Positions 53,512 to 62,184 of a DNA stretch of 64,000 nucleotides are shown one piece after another. Made by a program: the position numbers and the translations under genes. Position 1 is the first letter of the stretch; each line of letters begins with the position of its first letter. This DNA is from Bacteroidota bacterium (GTDB lineage: Bacteria; Bacteroidota; Bacteroidia; J057; JADKCL01), in assembly GCA_016718825.1 (NCBI GenBank), contig JADKCL010000003.1, positions 248,001 through 312,000 of the forward strand. The letters run 5' to 3'. Below the pieces are notes generated by a model that saw only the letters and a program-made list of their open reading frames with translations, was not told where the DNA came from and ran no database searches.

Positions 53512-53542
53512 AAAAGAACGCCGCAAAACTGGGCGCTCTTTT
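53512..53542 (+). terminator. Probable terminator of the toxin-antitoxin operon
   Basis: Imperfect stem AAAAGAACGCC / GGGCGCTCTTTT, 7 bp after the toxin stop, followed by GGCTTTTA. Some mismatches; also convergent with the homoserine dehydrogenase gene. Confidence 0.5.
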
Positions 53543-53571
53543 GGCTTTTACATGAACTTAAACACTAGAAA

Positions 53572-54888
53572 TCAAACCAATACCACCCCTTCTGCTTCCG
53601 CTCTCACACTCACTCTCACACTGTTTTTCTCCTCAGGAAGCAAGGCAAAAAACACATCCTTCCACTTTCCCGCACGTTGCAGGCGCAGGAGCTCACTGAG
53701 GCGCACGCGCCCCGTCAGGTACGCGTATTCACGGCTGCGGAAACTTTCTTCTATCTCAATGAATTGAATCTCACTCAGCACCCCGACATCCGCATACCGG
53801 AAATATACCCGCACCTCAAAGCCCAAATTCAAAGCCGAACCAAGTTTTCCAGCATCTCCCGAGTTGCCCTCTTTGGCTGAATTCACCCCTATCCCTGATT
53901 CTCCAAATTCAGAAAATTCTGCTCCTAGCTCGCGGTATTCATACCCGTACCCATAGCTGATCGCACTCAGGTCGCTCAGCACCGCCGAACCGGTCGGATG
54001 GCTACCGGCTCCCTTGCCGAGCAACATTTGCCCTTCGAGAAAGGCGCCTTCCAAAACGACCGCATTGTACTCTTCTTCAACGGAATACAAACGATGACTA
54101 GGTGCCACGAATTGCGGCGCCACCACCGCCCTGATTCGGTCTCCATCGGCTGCTGCCCGCGCCACGAGCTTCAATTTCCATCCATTTTCCCTTGCAAAGC
54201 GCAGTTCCGGATTTCCCAAATTGGAGATGCCAAATGCAGGAATATCCTCCGGTGCCACAATCACCCCGAATGCATGGGCAATCAGAATCGACAATTTGTA
54301 GGCCGCATCGATGCCTTCGAGGTCCAAACGCGGGTCAGATTCCAGAAATCCTTCGTCGAATGCCAATTCCAAAGCATCCTGAAAACTCAGTCCATCCCGG
54401 AAAACCTTGCTCAGGACAAAATTCGAACTTCCGTTGAAGATGCCTTCGAGGCCCTTGAGCAGGTCATTGTCGTAGTATTCCTCGAGGTTCCGGATGATCG
54501 GAATGCTCCCACAAGCGGCTGCTTCATATAGGATGGGTAGGCCATGTTTGCGTTGCAAGGCCACCAATTCCGCGAAATGCTCGGCTATCAGGCGCTTGTT
54601 GGCCGTGATCACGGCTTTTTCGTTTTCGAGGGCGGCTTTGACAATTTCGAATGCTGCGTCGGCATCGTCGGTCAACTCGACAATGACATTGATGTGCGGA
54701 TCGCGCAAAACGATATTGCGGTCGGTCGTGAACAGTTCGGCGGGCAAACTGCGGGCCTTACCGCCATCACGCACAACGATTTTTGAAATATTGGCAGAGA
54801 TGCCTTTTGCTTGTTCCAGCGCGGCCACAAACCCTTGTGCCACAGTCCCGAAACCGAACAAGCCGATATTTAAATGTGCTCTTGACAT
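53572..54888 (-). CDS. hom: Homoserine dehydrogenase
   Basis: A 438-residue enzyme reducing aspartate semialdehyde to homoserine. The Rossmann motif is GLFGFGTVAQG (residues 9-19). The catalytic domain carries NKRLIAEH, AAACGSIPIIRN, GIFNGSSNFVLSK and KGAGSHPTGSAVLSDL (family motif GxGAG..PT.SAV..D). The C-terminal ~100 residues are the divergent domain of Bacteroidota homologues (VRVYFRYADVG, FRSREYAYLTG) rather than a standard ACT. Between them lies a low-complexity Glu/Gly/Ser insert (about residues 335-365). The last ~18 residues (NSVRVSVRAEAEGVVLV) come from a GTGAG-type simple repeat. It starts 59 bp after the cystathionine gamma-synthase gene, the second gene behind the SAM riboswitch. 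Confidence 0.93.
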   Translation of the reverse strand: MSRAHLNIGLFGFGTVAQGFVAALEQAKGISANISKIVVRDGGKARSLPAELFTTDRNIVLRDPHINVIVELTDDADAAFEIVKAALENEKAVITANKRLIAEHFAELVALQRKHGLPILYEAAACGSIPIIRNLEEYYDNDLLKGLEGIFNGSSNFVLSKVFRDGLSFQDALELAFDEGFLESDPRLDLEGIDAAYKLSILIAHAFGVIVAPEDIPAFGISNLGNPELRFARENGWKLKLVARAAADGDRIRAVVAPQFVAPSHRLYSVEEEYNAVVLEGAFLEGQMLLGKGAGSHPTGSAVLSDLSAISYGYGYEYRELGAEFSEFGESGIGVNSAKEGNSGDAGKLGSALNLGFEVRVYFRYADVGVLSEIQFIEIEESFRSREYAYLTGRVRLSELLRLQRAGKWKDVFFALLPEEKNSVRVSVRAEAEGVVLV

Positions 54889-54947
54889 GGAAGTGAAAAG
54901 TTAAAAGTGATAAGTTAAAAGTGAGAAATAAGGGTTGAGATGTTTTG

Positions 54948-56180
54948 CTAACGGGCGACAGCGGCATTTTCAATTAGCTTCGCTGAACCCTTCGGGTTTA
55001 CTGACGTGATGTGCTTCGCAGTTCTCAATTCTTCATTCTCAATTATTTCCAGCGCTTGCGCAATATCCTGGATGAGGTCATCGACATGCTCGATGCCGCA
55101 GCTGAGGCGCACGAGGCTGTCGTTGACGCCTGCGGCTTGTCTTTTGGCGGCAGGCACACTCGCATGGGTCATGGTGGCCGGATGACAAAGCAAACTTTTG
55201 ACACCGCCGAGGCTTTCGGCGAGTTTGAAGAGCTTGGTCTGCGTCACGAAGGCCTTGGCCGTTTCCAAGCGGTCGTCCTGAAAGCTCAGGCTCAAAACAC
55301 CTCCGAACAAACGCTGCTGCTGCTTCGCAACTCCATGATTGTGATGGCTTTCCAATCCCGGATAATGCACTTTGGCGACGGCCGGATGGGCTTGCAAAAA
55401 TTCGGCGATGGCCTGCGCATTTTGGCTTTGACGCTCGATGCGGAGGTTGAGGGTTTCAATGCCGCGGATGCAAAGCCAGCTGTCAAAGGGGCCCAAAATC
55501 GCGCCGGAGGCATTTTGAATGTATTTGATCTGGGCGGCAATCTCAGGGTCTTTGGCGACCACCAATCCGGCGACGACATCGCTGTGACCGGCTAAATATT
55601 TGGTGGCACTATGCACCACAATATCCGCCCCCAAATCCAGCGGACGCTGCAAGGCCGGAGACGCGAATGTATTGTCTACCACGAGCAAAGCGCCGTTTGC
55701 ATGGGCAATCTTGGCGATTTCGGCGATGTCGCTCACCTTGAGCGTGGGATTCGTCGGCGTTTCCAACCATACAAATTTCGTCTTGCTGCTGATCGCTTCG
55801 GCGACATTCTCCACGGAAGTCGTGTCAACATATTGAATATCAATTCCCAAGCGGCTGTAAATGCCCGTAAAAATGCGGTAAGTGCCACCGTAGATGTCAT
55901 CGACCGCGAGCACTTCGTCGCCTGCATTCAGGAGTTTGATGACCGCATCAATCGCCGCCAATCCGCTGCCAAATGCAAATCCGGAATGCCCGCCTTCGAG
56001 CTCAGCAATCAGATTTTCAAGGACTTTCCGCGTCGGATTGCCGGTGCGGCCGTAGTCAAAACCCTGATTCACGCCGGGTGCCTCCTGCACAAATGTAGAG
56101 GTCTGATAAATGGGAACTGAAATTGCGCCGGTCAATGGATCAACAGGTACAGCATGGATAACTTTTGTGTCAAAATTCAT
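54948..56180 (-). CDS. metB: Cystathionine gamma-synthase family PLP enzyme
   Basis: A 410-residue enzyme from the ATG at 56180; the open frame upstream is leader sequence. It is a Cys/Met-metabolism PLP enzyme: the PLP lysine is in SATKYLAGHSDV, with the phosphate-binding YGRTGNPT and SGLAAIDAV. Substrate context: acyl-homoserine plus cysteine (or sulfide). The SAM riboswitch and the next gene (homoserine dehydrogenase) support methionine synthesis, so cystathionine gamma-synthase or O-acyl-homoserine sulfhydrylase is most likely; a beta-lyase is less so. Its final ~25 residues (after IAQALEIIEN) are encoded by the dispersed repeat also seen near 13.3 kb, an added tail absent from normal family ends. 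Confidence 0.88.
   Translation of the reverse strand: MNFDTKVIHAVPVDPLTGAISVPIYQTSTFVQEAPGVNQGFDYGRTGNPTRKVLENLIAELEGGHSGFAFGSGLAAIDAVIKLLNAGDEVLAVDDIYGGTYRIFTGIYSRLGIDIQYVDTTSVENVAEAISSKTKFVWLETPTNPTLKVSDIAEIAKIAHANGALLVVDNTFASPALQRPLDLGADIVVHSATKYLAGHSDVVAGLVVAKDPEIAAQIKYIQNASGAILGPFDSWLCIRGIETLNLRIERQSQNAQAIAEFLQAHPAVAKVHYPGLESHHNHGVAKQQQRLFGGVLSLSFQDDRLETAKAFVTQTKLFKLAESLGGVKSLLCHPATMTHASVPAAKRQAAGVNDSLVRLSCGIEHVDDLIQDIAQALEIIENEELRTAKHITSVNPKGSAKLIENAAVAR
54970..54999. repeat. Second copy of the 30-bp dispersed repeat, inside the end of metB
   Basis: Identical over 30 bp to the reverse complement of 13328-13357. It lies in the coding frame of the last residues of the cystathionine gamma-synthase gene, next to another ATTCTCAATT-type stretch (55023-55043). 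Confidence 0.9.
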
Positions 56181-56347
56181 AACAATGGAGAATGAAAAAT
56201 GGAAAATGGAGAATGGTTTTTTGAAAATTGAAGGATCGAAAAGGCAATGGAAATCCCCGTGGAAATTCTCCATTCTCAATTCTGAATTATCAATTCTCAA
56301 TTACCTCCGCTACCTGTCTTGAATTCTGATTTCCTGCAAAAAACAAA

Positions 56348-56374
56348 AAATCCCTTCCGGCTTTCAGAAGAGAT
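56348..56374 (-). terminator. Transcription terminator of the SAM riboswitch (expression platform)
   Basis: 11-bp stem (with G-U pairs) AATCTCTTCTG / CGGAAGGGATT and a 5-nt loop, followed on the minus strand by TTTTTTGTTTTTT. It lies about 33 bp downstream of the aptamer and 168 bp ahead of metB, so it would stop transcription when SAM is bound. Confidence 0.88.
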
Positions 56375-56407
56375 TCAGCGTTTTCGCAGATTGGCTTTTA
56401 ACACCAA

Positions 56408-56549
56408 CTTATCTCTCTCCGATTCCGCCGGGGAATCAGAGTGGGATTTGGCACCTTGCTTGTTCCTGTTTCGATCAGTATCGAACACCAGGACGCGTAG
56501 GTTGCCAAGGTTTCATCGGGCCCATTCCCTCCACCTTTCTTGATAGGAT
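56408..56549 (-). ncRNA. SAM-I (S-box) riboswitch
   Basis: On the minus strand the sequence follows the SAM-I consensus: TATCAAGAAAGGTGGAGGG, then AATGGGCCCGATGAAACC, TTGGCAACC, a P3 stem-loop, AAGGTGCCAAATCCCACTC, a P4 hairpin with CTCTGATTCC / GGAATCGGAG, and GAGAGATAAG closing P1. The GATGAAA and GGTGCCAA elements contact SAM in known structures. Downstream are a terminator hairpin with a long T-run, then metB and hom, both methionine genes. Role: when SAM is high the terminator forms and the operon is off. I checked the stems by eye; a covariance-model scan was not run. Confidence 0.95.
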
Positions 56550-56569
56550 AGCTTTTAAAAGAACTGACG

Positions 56570-56603
56570 CAAAGATAACGGGTTGAATTTGACAATAGCA
56601 AAA
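56570..56603 (-). promoter_or_regulatory. Promoter of the SAM-riboswitch metB-hom operon
   Basis: TTTTG (56599-56603) and TATCTTTG (56570-56577) on the minus strand, 21 bp apart, an exact -7 match. The riboswitch begins about 20 bp downstream. The remaining AT-rich gap up to 56869 (about 270 bp) has only the terminator of the next gene; I see no gene in it. Confidence 0.75.
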
Positions 56604-56804
56604 TTTTATTTTAAAAATTTACTTTCAGCGCATCGCATACAAAATATTATTCTGGAATTATATTAACATCCAAAACAAATGAACATCAATCAGACCTGAA
56701 CAAATGTGAATATTCGCCCAAACAGGTGAAAAAAATATTTACCGTTTCGGCCACTTTCAAAACGAAGCGCAAAACACAGTGTGTTGAGGCAACCCACCAA
56801 ATGC

Positions 56805-56838
56805 CAAGAGGCTGCCCCTTTTGGGAGACAGCCTCTTG
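56805..56838 (-). terminator. Hairpin terminator of the HYR-domain gene
   Basis: 10-bp perfect stem CAAGAGGCTG / CAGCCTCTTG with a 14-nt loop, 31 bp after the stop. The U-tract is weak (GGCATTTGG). Confidence 0.6.
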
Positions 56839-56869
56839 CATTCAAAATCATTTATCAATCAACCAATGC

Positions 56870-59800
56870 CTATTCCTTCACGACACGGGTCGTAAGGTTA
56901 TTGACGTTGATCATGTACATGCCAGAAGCGAAATTGGAAAGATCCAACTTCGTAGTGGCTTGGCCATCTGCAATGACGATGTCTTGCTTGAACACCACTT
57001 TTCCATAGAGGTCAGTGACCGTCATTGGATATGTGGCATCAGCGCTACAATCGTTGCAAGAGATTTCGACGTCCACCATACCGTTGGTTGGATTCGGGAA
57101 TGCCGAGATCGACAACGCTGGCAGAATTTCCTTTTCATCTCCGGCTTCAGGCTCGCCAGTGAGGCGGCTGTTGCAGTTGTTGCGACGCTCGACCTTCACG
57201 CGGAAGGTGCATGAACGTGTATTGCCGCATGCATCCGTAGCGGTTGAAGTGACCCAAGTGGTTCCGACTGGGAAGAAGGAGCCCGCGGCTGGCGTGGAAA
57301 CCACCGTAGCAGCACCACAGTTGTCAGACGCTGTCACGTTGAAGTTCACCGTCCTGCCTTGACCATTGTTGGGGACACAAACCGTGATGTTGTTGGGGCA
57401 GTTGATGCTTGGACGGACGTCGTCATACACCGTGATGTTTTGTGACTGGGAAACTGAGTTACCGTAGGTATCAGTTGCAGTCCAAGTACGCACGATGGTA
57501 TAGCTGTTGGCACAAGTTCCCGGGACAATCGTCTCATTGAACGTGACCGTTGGGCATGGGCCGCAAAGGCTGGTTGCATAAACGCCGCAGCTGTGGCTGA
57601 CGCAATAGACATTGCAATTTGAGCCAGAGCCGGAGCCGCCATGACCGCTGCCGCTGCCTGAACCTGAGCCAGAGCCGCCGGTACCGCAAGGATTGGTCAT
57701 GTAGCCATTGTAACCAGCATAGTTGCCATTGGAACCGGAGCCACCGTGGCCGCTTCCGCTGCCACCGTTGCCATAGTTGCACTGATGTGAACCGGAGCCG
57801 CTACCGCTGCCAGAGCCGCTGCCATGATGACCGCTACCGCTGCCAGAGCCGCTACCTGAGCCGCCATTGCCGTTGGATGGGCAAGCTACAATGCCTGGCG
57901 CATTTGGAATTTGATCGCAACGTTTTCTGACATCGCAAGGTACGCCCCAAAGGGTGATGATTCCGTCGCCAGCAACGCTTACAGTGAAGCTACATGCAGA
58001 AGTATTGCCGTTCACGTCCGTTGCCACTGCATTCACAGTGGTTGTGCCAAGGCCAAATACGCTGCCAGAAGCAGGAATGACGCTCGTCACAGAAGAACCG
58101 CAAGCATCCGTTGAAGTCACCTCATAGGTAACCGTTGTGTTGCACTGACCCAATGGTGCCGTCACGTTGATGTTGGCTGGGCAAGTGATCACTGGAGCAA
58201 CATTGTCTTGCACGGTAACGTCAGAAGTACATGTGCTGACAAGGCCATTGACGTCGGTGACCGTGAGGACCACGACATAAGGACCGCCTACGTTTGCACA
58301 GCTGTAGCTGGTTGGTGCAATCGTTGCAGAGGCAACGCCACAAGCGTCATTGCTGCCATTGTTGATGTCAGAAGCCGACAAAGTGAAGCTGCCATTGGCA
58401 TCCAATTGAGCCGTGAACGGCTGGCAGATGGCTGTCGGAGGCGTTACATCATTCAAGGTCAAGATGATGCTGCATGTGGCTGTGTTGCCACCCGCGTCGG
58501 TTGCCGTGAAGGTGATCGTGTTGTCACCTGCGCCGGAGAGCACGGTACCTGCTGCAGGTGACTGAGTGACGGTCACAGGACCGCAATCGTCAGAAGCAGA
58601 GGTCAAGCCGGTGTAGTCAGCAATTGCAAGGCTGCAATTGGCATCCAAGTTGGTTGTGACATTGCCGGAGCAAGCGATCACAGGTGCAACAGGTGAGCAG
58701 CTGGATTCGAGCGTGAAGTTGCCTTCTGCGCTGCTGAAACCATGTACCAAGATGTAGTAGTCCACACCCGGGGTCGAGCACCACGTCACAGAAGACTTGA
58801 AGCTCGGCGAGCCAGGTCCTGTAGAGCAACCACCGCCGATGTCGTCATTGCCTGTCAAGCAGGTCAAGGAAGCAGGGCTACCGGTGTAAACACGGAGCTT
58901 GGTATCAAAGTCGGTGCCTGCGTTGCAGGTCGTCAACGTGATCTGATTGCCATTGCCGGGCATGACATACCAGACACCGCCGCCGGTGCCGTCTGTGGTT
59001 CCGCAAACGCCGAGGGTTTCGGAAGTTGCGCAAGATGTGTTGCCGCTCACGGTAGTGCCGCAAGCCATGGGTGCTGCATTTGCAACCAAGTCATTTGCAG
59101 GAGAAGCAGTCACGACGACGGTCGTGGTTGCGGTCACGTTGCAAACGGTGTAGGTAATGGTATGGGTTCCAGGACCAGCAGCAGATGGGGTGAAGGTATT
59201 GCCTGACACGCCAGCACCGCTGAAAGTACCGCCAGCGTAGTCGGCGCTCAAAGTCACAGCTGCATCACCTTCGCAAAACGGACCAACTGCGTTGATCGTC
59301 ACCGTTGGAGCTGCACAGCTCATGCTTAAGGCAAATGGACCTGTTGCAGAAAGAAAACCGTTTACCAATACGTAGTATGTGACACCTTGTGTGGTACAGA
59401 ATGTGGCCGTTGATGCCAAACCTGGCGAAGTACATGCATCATCGTCTGCAGTTACGCAAAGCGGATTGGTGCAAGAACCTTCATAGACATGCAATTTCGA
59501 ATCATAAGTCGTCGAAGGATCGCAGAGGCTCAAGGTGACAAAACCACCCGTGCCTTGGAACGTGTACCAGAGACCACCACCTGTTCCGACCGTAAAGCCG
59601 TTGCAGCTAGGAGCTGCGTCTGCAGTTGCATTGGTGGTGTTTCCTGACACTGTCGAACCGCAGGCAATGCTGATCGCGCCGCTGCAAAGGTCATTCGCAG
59701 GTGCAGGTGATGGGCAAGCAATGCTCCAAGTTTGCGTTCTTGAAGTAGTCCCTTCGCCATCCAACAAAATGAAGTAGTTGCCGGCTGTCAGTGAAAATGT

Positions 59801-60850
59801 AACCGTTCCACTGATGGAGATGTCATCAATACATGTCCAACCCGTGGCGCCACAACCTGCTCCTGCCGCTTTGAAGAAATAGTCGACATAGCCGCCCGTT
59901 CCACCAGAAACATTCAAGGTGTAGACGCCGGTCGTCGGTGCGGTAAAGGTATAAACTGCCTCTGCACCGGGTGTCGAAAAGCCGCATGAACCGGGGCTCC
60001 AACCGCCGCCGTTGCCGACCAGGGTAGTCGTCTGTGAACCGCCGCAAACCACGGCTGCCGTATTGGCGCATGGATCAAAGGCTGGTGCACAGCTGATGTT
60101 AAATGTCTGGGTACGGGAAGTGGTGCCTTCGGCATCGGCAAGCAGGTAGTAATTTCCGGCAGCCAAGGTAAAGGTCACAGTTCCGCTACCGGAAATGTCG
60201 TCGATACATGTCCAGCCTGTGGAGCTACAGCCACCGGCTGTTGATTTGTAGAAGTAATCCACAAAACCGCCGGTACCGCCAGAGACGGTCAACGTATATG
60301 CTCCCGAAGAAGGAACGTTGAAAGAATAGATGCGCTCAGCACCCGGAGTTGTGAATCCGCATGAACCTGGGCTCCACAAACCGGCACCATCCAAGGTGAA
60401 AGTCTGGTTTACACCGCAGTTGATGGCAGTCACTGCAGTACATGGGTCCACTGGAACCGGCGTAGTGCAGCTCGCACATTGCACGGTGGTGACACGGCAT
60501 GAGCTTGCAGAACCGCAGCCTGCAGAGTTCCAGTGTGCATACAATGTTCCCGTGAAGGTGTTGACGAAGGTAAGCGGAGATGCGCCAAAGGCCACAACCG
60601 GGCCATTTGAGCTGCCACTGCGAATCGTAATCACACCACCGACTGTAGAATGGGTAAATTTCAGGGTCTGACCCGAAACCGCTCCTGAAATCGGGGAAAA
60701 CTCCCCGTCAAAAGAGCAGGTAGAAACGGTCACCACCGCGCCGGCAGTATTGATCGTTGCCGACCCAAACTGCGAGGTGTTCAGACACTGAGCTGCAAGG
60801 CTGCCCACCGTCAAAAAACACAGGGAGAAAATGAATAGAAGCTTTTTCAT
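56870..60850 (-). CDS. Large secreted HYR-domain protein with Gly-Ser-rich segment and T9SS signal
   Basis: A 1326-residue protein from the ATG at 60850 (signal peptide MKKLLFIFSL...LAAQ). Two similar ~125-residue pre-peptidase C-terminal-like domains (SCGFTTPGAERIYSF and SCGFSTPGAEAVYTF) are followed by two more divergent ones. From about residue 680 come HYR/PKD-type domains (DDCGPVTVTQSP, TDACGSSVTSVIPASGSVF, NCGAATVVSTPAAGSFF). A Gly/Ser/His-rich run (GSGSGSGSG, HHGSGSG) occupies about residues 990-1085, with scattered Asn and Cys. The T9SS domain is at the end (SAFPNPTNGMVDVEIS ... ASGMYMINVNN). A surface adhesin or matrix protein is likely. The partner gene begins 14 bp upstream. Confidence 0.93.
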   Translation of the reverse strand: MKKLLFIFSLCFLTVGSLAAQCLNTSQFGSATINTAGAVVTVSTCSFDGEFSPISGAVSGQTLKFTHSTVGGVITIRSGSSNGPVVAFGASPLTFVNTFTGTLYAHWNSAGCGSASSCRVTTVQCASCTTPVPVDPCTAVTAINCGVNQTFTLDGAGLWSPGSCGFTTPGAERIYSFNVPSSGAYTLTVSGGTGGFVDYFYKSTAGGCSSTGWTCIDDISGSGTVTFTLAAGNYYLLADAEGTTSRTQTFNISCAPAFDPCANTAAVVCGGSQTTTLVGNGGGWSPGSCGFSTPGAEAVYTFTAPTTGVYTLNVSGGTGGYVDYFFKAAGAGCGATGWTCIDDISISGTVTFSLTAGNYFILLDGEGTTSRTQTWSIACPSPAPANDLCSGAISIACGSTVSGNTTNATADAAPSCNGFTVGTGGGLWYTFQGTGGFVTLSLCDPSTTYDSKLHVYEGSCTNPLCVTADDDACTSPGLASTATFCTTQGVTYYVLVNGFLSATGPFALSMSCAAPTVTINAVGPFCEGDAAVTLSADYAGGTFSGAGVSGNTFTPSAAGPGTHTITYTVCNVTATTTVVVTASPANDLVANAAPMACGTTVSGNTSCATSETLGVCGTTDGTGGGVWYVMPGNGNQITLTTCNAGTDFDTKLRVYTGSPASLTCLTGNDDIGGGCSTGPGSPSFKSSVTWCSTPGVDYYILVHGFSSAEGNFTLESSCSPVAPVIACSGNVTTNLDANCSLAIADYTGLTSASDDCGPVTVTQSPAAGTVLSGAGDNTITFTATDAGGNTATCSIILTLNDVTPPTAICQPFTAQLDANGSFTLSASDINNGSNDACGVASATIAPTSYSCANVGGPYVVVLTVTDVNGLVSTCTSDVTVQDNVAPVITCPANINVTAPLGQCNTTVTYEVTSTDACGSSVTSVIPASGSVFGLGTTTVNAVATDVNGNTSACSFTVSVAGDGIITLWGVPCDVRKRCDQIPNAPGIVACPSNGNGGSGSGSGSGSGHHGSGSGSGSGSGSHQCNYGNGGSGSGHGGSGSNGNYAGYNGYMTNPCGTGGSGSGSGSGSGHGGSGSGSNCNVYCVSHSCGVYATSLCGPCPTVTFNETIVPGTCANSYTIVRTWTATDTYGNSVSQSQNITVYDDVRPSINCPNNITVCVPNNGQGRTVNFNVTASDNCGAATVVSTPAAGSFFPVGTTWVTSTATDACGNTRSCTFRVKVERRNNCNSRLTGEPEAGDEKEILPALSISAFPNPTNGMVDVEISCNDCSADATYPMTVTDLYGKVVFKQDIVIADGQATTKLDLSNFASGMYMINVNNLTTRVVKE

Positions 60851-60864
60851 ATCTGATTTCCTCC

Positions 60865-61377
60865 TTATTGTGTGACGTTGAAAAGGACTGTATTGGCATT
60901 GACCAAGTCGCGCAATTCCTGATGGAAGGTCGCGTAATCCTGTGCCGAAATGGTCACGATGGTTTGACCACGTGCCAAGGAGAATGCCGCCATGTAGGCT
61001 TCGCGCAAACGCACGTTGCTCGTGGCCCATTCTGCTTGATTCGCACGAAATTCAGCCTCCATTTTCCGGAGTTGATGTTCAGCGACATCGGCAGTAGGTA
61101 CATTGAAAGTTTCGCCGGCCTGCACCTTGTTGGCTTCATAGGCGGCGTTTTCAATTTCGGTGGGTTGCGTTACCACCACTGGACTATTGACTGGCGAACT
61201 GGGATTGTTGGCAATCCAAACAGTTTTTGCCTGCTCGTAGGCTTCGGCATCGGCCTGTGGATTCCCGGTATTCGGCATAGTCGGGAAGCCGTTTGGCATT
61301 TGCGCAATACCCAATGAACAGATTGCGAGGAAAGCCAAGAAGGCCAAACATCGCATACCATTACGTTTTTGATTCAT
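60865..61377 (-). CDS. Small secreted protein ahead of the HYR-domain gene
   Basis: A 170-residue protein from the ATG at 61377 (signal peptide MNQKRNGMRCLAFLAFLAIC...GIAQ). The mature part begins MPNGFPTMPNTGNPQADAEAYEQAK and continues with a helix-rich, Gln/Asn/Glu-containing body (AEHQLRKMEAEFRANQAEW). No domain I recognise and no T9SS tail. It lies 14 bp before the HYR gene, so the two form an operon. The same arrangement (small secreted protein directly before a giant exported protein) occurs at the SprB-like locus. Confidence 0.78.
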   Translation of the reverse strand: MNQKRNGMRCLAFLAFLAICSLGIAQMPNGFPTMPNTGNPQADAEAYEQAKTVWIANNPSSPVNSPVVVTQPTEIENAAYEANKVQAGETFNVPTADVAEHQLRKMEAEFRANQAEWATSNVRLREAYMAAFSLARGQTIVTISAQDYATFHQELRDLVNANTVLFNVTQ

Positions 61378-61728
61378 CGCGAAACGATATAAGTTGAACT
61401 TGAAAAAAAATGAATGAAGTTGACTTGGATGGAGGCCAGTTTTCGGACAAAAGCAGCCCAGCATCAAACACCATTGATGAAATTTAATGCTACCACATGC
61501 CTGAATTCCAAATACTTCTAACTCCAAAAGAACACACCTACGCTGGGCCCAAATCATGCACCAGAGAGCGTGAATATTTTACTGAGACATTAATTCTTCC
61601 TTGACTCCTGTTGATTCTAACTTGATTGATCTTAAATATTCAGTAACACAATTCTAACAATGAGGTAAGGAAAATACAATAAGTTATCAAAAAAATTACT
61701 ACACATCCACAATTCTTACCTTGTATAA

Positions 61729-62064
61729 TTGATCAACAACAGCGGAAACGATTCCAATATTAATTCAATAGGCATAAATAAGCCTAAAGGCATCCTAGAT
61801 TCTGATATTCTATCCGAATCTATTTTCAACATTATCCAGGTTAAGCCGTGTAAGAATTCAAACAAAAACAGAAGAGAGCGAGCTTTTTCTATCAATAAAC
61901 AGGTCCAAATTCTCCTTCATTCTCGGAAAATCTTTCAGGGGAATTGCCGACGGGCTGTCTCGAACGGAGCGGTCGGCAGATCCGAGGACTTTGTTTCCGC
62001 AGTTGGTTGTTTGTCAATAAAAAAAGTAATCAAGCCATGTCTGAATAAACCTGCAATGTTCTGA
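61729..62064 (+). CDS. Doubtful small open reading frame in an AT-rich gap
   Basis: A 111-residue open frame with no domain, Asn/Ser/Ile/Lys-rich as expected for AT-rich non-coding DNA. Its stop codon falls inside the following hairpin. No clear promoter or ribosome site. It is listed because the 807-bp gap 61378-62184 is otherwise without a gene, and a terminator-like hairpin on the same strand ends it. Confidence 0.2.
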   Translation: MINNSGNDSNINSIGINKPKGILDSDILSESIFNIIQVKPCKNSNKNRRERAFSINKQVQILLHSRKIFQGNCRRAVSNGAVGRSEDFVSAVGCLSIKKVIKPCLNKPAMF

Positions 62065-62087
62065 AACAGAATCTTAGCTGCAGGTTT
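62047..62087. terminator. Hairpin with flanking T-run
   Basis: AAACCTGCA / TGCAGGTTT arms (9 bp) enclosing a second small stem TTCTG-AAA-CAGAA, followed on the plus strand by TTGGTT. It is 98 bp beyond the stop of the esterase gene on the minus strand and could serve either direction. Confidence 0.6.
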
Positions 62088-62184
62088 TTGGTTCCGCAGG
62101 AGAATTCAAGCCTTCGTTTGTCGCCTCCGAAGGCAAACCTTGGAAGCCCCAAAAGAAACCGTGCCGTAAAATTCCTCGTTGTTC

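Noticed and set aside
60851..61030. 60-residue N-terminal extension of the HYR-domain gene
   Set aside because: It would overlap the upstream small gene and hide the clear signal peptide that starts at 60850.
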